The translations under genes were made by a program, and so were the position numbers. 64,000 nt of DNA. It comes from Istiophorus platypterus (taxonomy: Eukaryota > Chordata > Actinopteri > Istiophoriformes > Istiophoridae). Location of the stretch: positions 7,678,320 to 7,742,319 of the forward strand of contig CM029131.1 in NCBI GenBank assembly GCA_016859345.1, given 5' to 3'. Positions 56,461 through 64,000 of this stretch are shown here, piece after piece. The notes below the pieces were generated by a model, which saw only the letters and a program-made list of their open reading frames with translations, was not told where the DNA came from and ran no database searches. Position 1 is the stretch's first letter. Every line of letters begins with the position of its first letter.

Positions 56461-57664
56461 ACAAAACTGAAAATATTTAAGAAACTAAATTTAATTTTAT
56501 CATGATTACTGTGCATAGTGTTACGCATCAATAACAGTACTTGAGCACTGTATTGATATAGAACAGTAGTTAAACTGTTAACCAGAGTCATGAGTATGTG
56601 TCTTCATACATAGTCAATCAGAAATTTTAAATGATCAAGTAATGAAGCAATTTGATCCAAATAGCCCCAACAACCTAGCATCAAGACTACTATCTATACA
56701 GCCCTGTGCACTCACGAGCAGGGCTAAAAACATATTTGCTCATGTAATTACAAATGCATTGAATAGAATTTATAATGGGATAAGTGCATGATGTGATACG
56801 TGGTCAAAAAGTGTGTAGAGTTACATCAGCTGGCTGATTGGTTATTCTATCCATTATAGACCCTGAGGAGAGCTCAATTCTCGATTTCCACCCAACAACA
56901 TGGAAAATGGCAGCCCATTTTCCTCCGCTAACGCAAACAACATAGCTCCTCTAAAATCATAGTAATTGGTTGGACCATTTAGTCTGACTGAATATCTAGT
57001 ATGTGTAATGCTTGTTGTGGTGTGATGATGGCAGTGTAGTTCCTTCATAGTGAGGGGTCTGAGTAATGGGTGGAGTACTGACATGCGGATGGTTGGGAAA
57101 TCCATTTAAATCTGTACAGAGACAGATTTGCATTCATGATGCTTGTCAACCAGGCAGCTGAAAAGGTGACGCGTCACTTAGCAGATCAACCCGAACAGAG
57201 CACTTTGTTTTTATTTTCTAAGTTGTTTGTTTTCCAGTAAGAATCCACCTTTTTATACAAATAAATGTCTTTTTGCCAGTTTACACACCAAGTGACTTAA
57301 CTAACAGTTCCTGAAGGCTTTTACATTTACTGTGCTAAACAATGGTGAAATTCTCTGCTTGCCTGTGTGGTTAAGTTTTGTGTATAAAGAGGTGGTTGGT
57401 ATATAGTATGGGGTTAGAATAGCTTCAAAGTAGACAAGAGTATGTTCAAATGATTGGTTTTCAGAAAACGTTCCCTTTCAAAGCCCATAGTTACAACTGA
57501 GGACACCAAATGGGTTTTGGGTTTTGTTCCTTTGGATTCAAGAAGATTTAAGGAGCACTCCACCAACTAAGCACATATGAAAGACGTGGACATTTACGAG
57601 GCCAGGAAAGGTTTAGGAACGATTATACTTGCATACACTTGGAGTTGCATTATGGAATATGTAG
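56461..57664. other. non-coding stretch
   Basis: Unique AT-rich sequence. An 83-codon minus ORF (56,854-57,105) shows varied content but no domain I recognise, and no splice context. Confidence 0.45.
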
Positions 57665-57960
57665 GATGTTGAATGTTCTTGTGTTTACCAGACAAGAGGC
57701 TAGCTCAAAATAATGTTAACTCAAAATAAGAGTTAACATTGGCGCTTTCCGCCCCGGATACAGTTCTTGGTGATTGAAGGAATGAAGCTTGATGCTGATC
57801 TCGCAACGTTTCTTCTACACTGGCAACTAAACAGCTGTTAATGCTAACGTTGGCTATGTAGCAATAGCGTAATTTTCCATATGGCAACTTTAACGAACCA
57901 AGAAGTTTACATTCTACAGTCACAAACCACTACTCACAGCTGCATCTGCAGCTTCCACAC
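57665..57960 (+). repeat. interspersed repeat, family 5, copy B
   Basis: Homologue of 45,935-46,215, with GAAGGAATGAAGCTTGATGC and GTTAATGCTAACGTTGGCTA. It contains a perfect 11-bp hairpin at 57,712-57,740 that copy A lacks. Confidence 0.7.
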
Positions 57961-58379
57961 AACACACAGTTCAACCATTTGGTTCAAAACTTTGCAACCT
58001 TGATTTCTTTCGGCAGTTCAGTAAAACCTAGTGCAGTTTGTAAATTTCAATTCACAGTCTTGTGTGCAGCAGAGAAATTGTCAGACAAACTAGCAAATTA
58101 CAAATCATGTACCTCCTTCTTTCTAAGCTCAGAATGGCTTGTGATCAGACACTGTGACCATATAGGAAGCAAAACAATAAAACCAAAAAGAGTAAAGTGA
58201 CCTGTACCTGAGAGCGAAGACAAAACAAAACAAAAAAAAAAACAAGCCTGGTCACATTCACTAATCCTTACACAGAACACCAGAAATAGAAGAGGACTGA
58301 GTCACTCACTTTTAGGAAAATTGCAGAAATCGAGTGAAGCAAAGTGTGCCTATTTGTTTGTGTTTTACATAAAATATAC
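57961..58379. other. non-coding stretch
   Basis: Unique AT-rich sequence. Nothing recognised. Confidence 0.5.
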
Positions 58380-58640
58380 TTGAACCCAGGCTATATTTGT
58401 TGACACATTAGAGGCAGAGAGCGCCTGAGTGGCTGCTCTGTGCTGGAGGCCCCTCGCGCCAGGGTCTGTTTGTTAGCTCCCATGTTTACTGCGTGGAGAA
58501 TGAATGCAGAACGCCGGATATCCATCACATTAACACGGTTTGATAGCAGCCTGGCACTTTGAGGCAATTCAGTCCACAGGAATGCTCTCATATCCCACTG
58601 GTCCCTGTTTTTTTCAGCAAATGGTTGAGATCACGGCACA
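58380..58640. promoter_or_regulatory. candidate regulatory block
   Basis: GC-balanced complex text: GCCCCTCGCGCCAGGG, CTGTTTGTTAGCTCCCATG (forkhead-like TGTTTGTT), CCCATGTTTACTGCG, CGCCGGATATCCATCACATT and CCTGGCACTTTGAGGC. It is strikingly different from the AT-rich flanks. Confidence 0.4.
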
Positions 58641-60639
58641 CCACTTATGTTTGCCGGTTTATTTTTAAAAAACAATTTCAGTGTAGTCGTGTCAGTGGTA
58701 CATTTTGCCTTTTCATTGAATTCTACAGTAAAGCTGTTTGTCTTAGCTCTATCACCGTTGCTCTTGTTTTTAAACTGTGTTTTTTTAAATCTGAAGATAA
58801 ACTGGATGTGGTTAGGCCTCACTGAAAATGTCCTCTAAGTTTCAATCTTCTGAAAATCCAAAAACTTAACTGAGGATGCCAAAAATGATTCCGTCAATGT
58901 ACTTTATGCTGATAACACCCAAGTATGTACTGTATCCAAAAGCACCTAAAAATAGAATAATCTCATTTGTGTAGCTCTTTTCTCAACGAGGTAACGAAGT
59001 GCAAAAGAGAAAAAAAAAAAAGCAGATCAAGTAGATGAGAACACAACTGGAAGAGTAGAGGGGTACACCAAGACACTCAAAAGAATTTTTTAAGAGAAGA
59101 TGTCAAAGAAGTTAATGTATAAAGGCTTCAGCGGCAAAGGTCCAATCACCATTAGTCATCAGCCAAGACCTAAGAATAACCTGCAGAGCGCCATCCTTTG
59201 TCCAGGCAAATTAAGAACAGACAAATTAATGATATACTGTATGCTGGAGAAATACTATTTTAACCTTTCAAAATTCAGCAGTAAAATCTTAGAATCACTT
59301 GATCATCGACACAGGGATCTGCATCGAAAATTACACCAGGATTTAGAGCAGTCTGCTCTGCGTTGTTCTGGTCCAATTAATATCAAATCAGATTTACTGT
59401 CATAAGATTTCAGGATTTTAGGGGACATCCAGCATTGATATAATTGAGGGAGGCAAAAATATAAGACTGCTAGAAAATGCTGGACTTGCAACAACTCTAC
59501 GCTGCAGTTTGCAGAATGTGAAATCAAATCTTCCCTTTTACCTTTTCCTACATACTGTTTCAGACTTCTATTACAACTAATTCTACCACTTCTTGTTGAT
59601 GTATGGTTTTGGTGTATAACTGCAACAAAAAAAAAAATTCTATGACAAAAGAAAAAAGTGTCATGCTGCTTTATACGATTACTTACCCTTACTGGGTTTC
59701 ATTTGTTTTAGTTTAAACTCATTGTTATTGGCCATTACAGGCCTTTAGGTGCAGGTAGGAGTGGAATAAATTTCACTTGATATGATATGTATGACTTATA
59801 AATTGCTTCAAATACAAATTCACTTTTTTATAAAAACTCAAAACATGGCACAATACAAGTAAAGATATTGTCTTTAGAGTTCACTTCCTCATACAACAGG
59901 TCAGGGCTCAGACTTTTCCTGCAGCATCCTTGGCCTCGCTACAATCTACCACCTTACTGTGTATTTAAACCCAGTAAACCTTAGAGTCCATCCCAGTATC
60001 CAAACCTGTGGTAATAGTGAGTAGTCAAGTGGCTGCTTGTGTGACTTATTTCTATTAACTGCCCAAATGCCTGTTAAGACTCCAAACAAGCAGAGGTTTA
60101 TCGGAGCTCAATTGATAATTCAGATCTAACATGTTAGTTATGAATATATTAACTACAAATGGAAAACAATTATGAAAGCAATTATCTAGAAACTATTCCT
60201 CAAAGTCACATCAAATGTCATCTAGTATTCATGTCAGATAGCAACATTAATGTTATCAATCTCATTAAGAAGAATAGATTGGAATATGTTTAGTGTTTGG
60301 ACATAATTTTCATAAACTTAAATTTCTTCATTTGTTAATTACTGTTGATCCTAAACCCAGCTTATAGGCACACTACCACCAACAACTGGACTGATGTTGC
60401 ACAGAGGACCGCGTCAAATTGTGGGACACACTTAGCTACGAGTACTGCTCTGAAGTAATATTAGTAAAAGTGCATGAGACACACTGAGCTCTCTCAGTCT
60501 TTATTCCACTCAAGCTCATTTGGCCATTATGCTACTGCTGGTCAACACAGCTGAAGAAATGGAATATTGCATGCCTATTGAGAGGAAGTGATATTTCCTA
60601 CCTGCCTATTCATATTTTTATCTCAGCACCTTTTGGTGT
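58641..60639. other. non-coding stretch; old repeat likely at 58,960-59,410
   Basis: Text such as TTGTGTAGCTCTTTTCTCAA and AACGAAGTGCAAAAGAG recalls a fish repeat with TATATAGCTCCTTTCTAG..AAAGTGCTTTACA, but it is very decayed. The 101-codon plus ORF (59,100-59,405) has no recognisable domain. The rest is unique AT-rich DNA. Confidence 0.3.
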
Positions 60640-60690
60640 GGGGGGGGGGGGCTGGCAAAAAAAAAGAAAAAAAAAAACAAAACAAAAAAA
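60640..60690 (+). repeat. G12 followed by A-rich run
   Basis: G12 (60,640-60,651), CTGGC, then about 30 bp of A broken by single G or C. Confidence 0.9.
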
Positions 60691-62734
60691 ACACCCATAC
60701 AGTGGCGAAGGCCATTTCCTCATTTACAGTGAGCAGCCAGAATCCAGTAATACCCATGAAAATATTTTACAGTATTTTAGTGGCTGCAAACTTTAGAATA
60801 AAAAAAAACACATTCTCATAGCATGGTTGAGCTCAACGGTTCCTTTTTACCTTGTGTGATGTGCTTATTGTGTTTGTAGGACCTGTTACAAAATCAAAAA
60901 AAAAAATTTAAAATAAAAAAAAATTGTTTGCCGTCAAAATGAGACAAAATTGCAGAACCTATAGGATCATCTTACAAAATTGCAGTGGGTGGCTTTTGTT
61001 TTGTGCGTTCTTGTGCCAAAGATGTTTCAAAAATTAAAACCTCTTTTACCAAAAAATTCTCCCCTTTTTTAAATTTTCTACTCAAATTTTCTTTAGCAAA
61101 CAAAATTTAAATATGAAATTAACTCAAAATGAGGACTGAACTACAGTTTCATAGGTTTATTCATGAGCTAAGTAACACACCAAAAGTACTGTACATCAAA
61201 TAATTGACTTCCAGTTTTCTCTGACAGATGCTCTCTTAATGACATTACTATGTCCTCCAGTTGTTTCCCACAGTTCTGTGTGTAAGGTGCACAACAACTT
61301 GCAAACTGGGATAAATACAGGCTTTGATTTTGCTGCACATGGTCAGTTAGTGTCAGTATTTGGACACTGACTGGAAAACGGCTGTTTGCAGATGTTATAC
61401 GAACAAAAGTTTATAGGAGACAGGGGAGAACAGTCAGTGGCCTCTCTGAAGTTTAGATAAGCAGACATATGGTGGATATGAAGCTCCCTCTAGTGATGAG
61501 TTTCTACACTCCTAATGGCCACTAAAGACAAGCCACACAGACTTTTGGAAATTCAAACGACCTGACGAGGAGTTCAGATTTTCAAAAGTACAGATAAATT
61601 ATATATGGTCAGGGTGTTTTTGTTTTTTTTAAATTCTGATTGTCAACTCCTAAATTTGGATATTTTAGGGCCAAAATCATGAGTTAAAACAGGGAATTTT
61701 TATTTAGACAATTATTTTGGGTGAATTCTTTTTGTAACTGTTTCATTGATATTTATAAATTTGTAAAAGGACAGCCTATAGACGTTTTTGAATAACTTTT
61801 ATAGTGGTGTTAGGCTGCAGTGAGGCACTTTGGACTCTTGACCTTGGTATGTCTAAAATCCTGCTACAGCCCTGAACAGGGTGAAGTTACAGTTTAGTAT
61901 CTGAGAACTGAAGCTAACCTCCACGCCAGTGGGTTTCTTACTCTATACTCAATCAGCAATTGCAGGAATTCAGGTTCTCTGTAAGTATCCAGTTAATTAT
62001 ATTTTCCATGATTAGTTAATTTACATACAAATATGAAACAAAGTAAAAATGTGGTGAAATTTTGCTCAAGAGTGAAAAAAAAAATTAAAACATTCACAGG
62101 CTACTGGAGTAGCAAAAGAACTGATACTAAATCCTGTCAGCATAAAGTCAAGCATGTATTAAAAATCTGATTTCTATGGTATTGCCAGCATCATCAGCTT
62201 CCTGTTTGTTATACTATGCTGCGATCTAGTGGTTAAATTAAGAATTACAGTATTTCTGACTTAATTAGCACTGGTTCCAACCATAACATGACACTCAGGA
62301 GAGTTTTGTCCTATCAATTAGTTTCATGTGGAGTTGCATTTACTATTTCCCTATATAAATATGTAATGGGTATGTTGTACCATTTGAACATAAATTTATC
62401 AACTTGTGGACAACTGGACTGTACATATAGTGACTAAGTGAAATGAAATGTCCTTATGCATCAGCAAACTGGACTTTTGAGTTATAAGGAACATCAATCA
62501 GTAACCAAATGTTTGTTGCATGAAGCTCTCTGATTGAAAATCTCTATTGTCTATTAGTCAACTTCTGCCTCTTATTTCATCACAAAAGTCATTTTAACTT
62601 CTCAAAATCCATGAAAATTACTGTTCCAAGAACACGAGTTTCAGTTCGGACTGGTCAGGAAGGTGCATGTTTTCAGATCAGAATTGCAAGAAAGGAGTAT
62701 TTTTATTATGAATTATTCTGTCACTTATAACCTG
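60691..62734. other. AT-rich non-coding stretch
   Basis: About 2 kb, very AT-rich around 60,890-61,130. No gene, and no repeat family I can name. Confidence 0.5.
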
Positions 62735-62895
62735 CATTAATCAAATCTGTAAAATGACAGAAAATGATGACAAATGTCCATAATTTCCTAAAGCTGAAGG
62801 TGATGTCTTCAGATGTAAACTTAGTCTAACCAAACAGTCCAAAACCCAAAGATGGTCAGTTTACTATCTCAGAAAATCTATCTCAGCAGCAGAAC
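62735..62895 (+). repeat. teleost interspersed repeat, family 1, copy C
   Basis: ATTAATCAAATCTGTAAAATG, ACAGAAAATGATGACAAATG, TCCATAATTTCCTAAAGCTG, GGTGATGTCTTCAGATGT, CAGTCCAAAACCCAAAGATG and CAGTTTACTATCTCAGA follow the family order closely. It is the best-preserved first half of the family here. Confidence 0.7.
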
Positions 62896-64000
62896 AAACA
62901 GCAAACACACTTTAGCAGATAAACCTCCACCTACACAGCAACTAAAAAAGAAGATCCAAACAAAAAAAGTTTACAGGTGATCTCCAGGGAAAAAAAAACA
63001 CCACAGTGAAAACACACAGTGATAATGGATACTAAAAAGAAATATGCAAATTAGATCTGTTCTTATACTCAAAACTGTCTAAACACAGATTTGTGTAATT
63101 GCAGCATTATAAAGCAGATGATGTATGGAGGAAGAAGGCATCATGAAACACTGGTGATCAGCCTCTGGTGCTTTGCACAGACTAACTTCAAACTGGAGTT
63201 AGCTCAGGGACGACTGCAGACTGATGACGCAGTATACGGACAAACCAGAGACCTCCACTCTCAGGAGATGTAGGGTTTAAAAGGCTGCCATCGTGCCATT
63301 TCCTGACACAAACATCTAAAGTCTCTCCTCTCTCAAATGAACTACTTTTTCCAAGAAGTGAATGCCAGGCAGGTTCAAGAGAGGGGAGCTAAAATTAGAG
63401 ATGGGTTAGGGGTTTGAAAAAGATGCAGCAAATACAATAGGGTGGCCTTTCATGAGCATCTACCCTTTGTAACGTGATAACGGCGCTGGCAATCCACCAG
63501 CTGGGTATGTCAAACATACTCTACTAAATAGCCATTTTGGTTAAAAAAAAAAAAAAAAAAATCAAATCAAACCTATTAAAACAAAACAAAAAACCTCGTA
63601 AGTGGTTCCCCAACAGATTCATCACGATGCAGGAAACAAATAAAACCATGAGTGTTCAGGCTGTCACAAGCACAGCATCATACAAATTGTTTCTAAATGT
63701 ATCAGCACAACTTGAACTGAGAAAGTGTGTACGTCCACATCTCCTCATCAAAGTCTTCCAGAAGCAACTCCAGGAAGAGCAACTGAAAGCTGTCACGATT
63801 GAATAAACATTGAAAATGTTTCACATGATTCATGCAAACTACAAACTGATTCAGCGTCTGAAGTTAAAAACAGGTTCATATGAGGTTCTTTAGGTTTTGT
63901 CTGTAACTTTTAGGATTCTCTTAGGTCGTCCGAGCATAGTATATTCGAATTCTGATCATTCGACTCCTTGCACTCTGACTCTTTCAATAACAACTGGGTG
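62896..64000. other. non-coding stretch with A19
   Basis: An A19 run at 63,543-63,561. The 89-codon plus ORF that crosses it (63,537-63,806) begins with a poly-Lys artefact and is unrecognised. 63,430-63,520 is more complex (TAACGTGATAACGGCGCTGG) and could be a small regulatory block. Nothing else is seen to the window end. Confidence 0.4.

Noticed and set aside
59100..59405. 101-codon plus ORF
   Set aside because: It overlaps probable old repeat sequence and shows no recognisable domain.

Overview
This window looks like 64 kb of vertebrate, almost certainly teleost fish, nuclear DNA. The evidence is AT-rich sequence with dense (CA)n, (GT)n, (GA)n and (CT)n microsatellites, long homopolymer tracts, broken Tc1-like transposases, a broken non-LTR retrotransposon, and several degenerate interspersed repeats that I recall from percomorph fish. 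Nothing is bacterial or phage-like: there are no dense long ORFs, operons, ribosome-binding-site-led genes, rRNA or CRISPR array. I recognise no intact protein-coding gene. The longest ORFs are about 200 codons, and the longest of these is a low-complexity artefact of a CA-rich stretch. The window is therefore probably a large intron or a gene desert.

Layout. 0-8 kb: pyrimidine-rich and CA-rich tracts, a complex GC-richer block at 2.6-3.06 kb with a CTCF-like site, a rearranged Tc1-like remnant at 6.1-6.57 kb and a MITE-like element with clear terminal inverted repeats at 6.76-7.13 kb. 8-20 kb: interspersed repeats at 9.05, 9.66 and 13.4 kb, the best exon-like segment (10,888-10,980, minus strand), and a promoter- or enhancer-like block at 18.6-18.9 kb holding a near-perfect palindrome. 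20-30 kb: triplet repeats, candidate regulatory blocks at 22.7-23.3, 24.3-24.65, 25.8-26.1 and 28.7-28.96 kb, and a perfect 19-bp hairpin at 26.25 kb. 30-40 kb: an 82-bp (GA) tract, a broken LINE (about 34.97-35.91 kb), another interspersed repeat, a complex block at 37.18-37.53 kb, a degenerate GACTTG array and an exon-like segment at 39,741-39,805. 40-50 kb: a perfect 21-bp tandem duplication, paired repeat copies and two strongly purine-biased tracts. 50-64 kb: a Tc1-like transposase pseudogene (minus strand), complex blocks at 52.6-53.05, 55.4 and 58.4 kb, a short coding-like segment at 53.37-53.49 kb and further repeat copies.

No genes can be shown to work together here. The non-repeat content most likely to matter is a chain of blocks with high sequence complexity, often rich in homeodomain-type ATTA cores, between junk-like tracts. 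This is the usual appearance of long-range regulatory DNA around a developmental gene. That reading is inference; cross-species alignment would decide it. Family assignments for repeats rest on recalled consensus patterns and on copies compared with each other inside the window, not on a database search.
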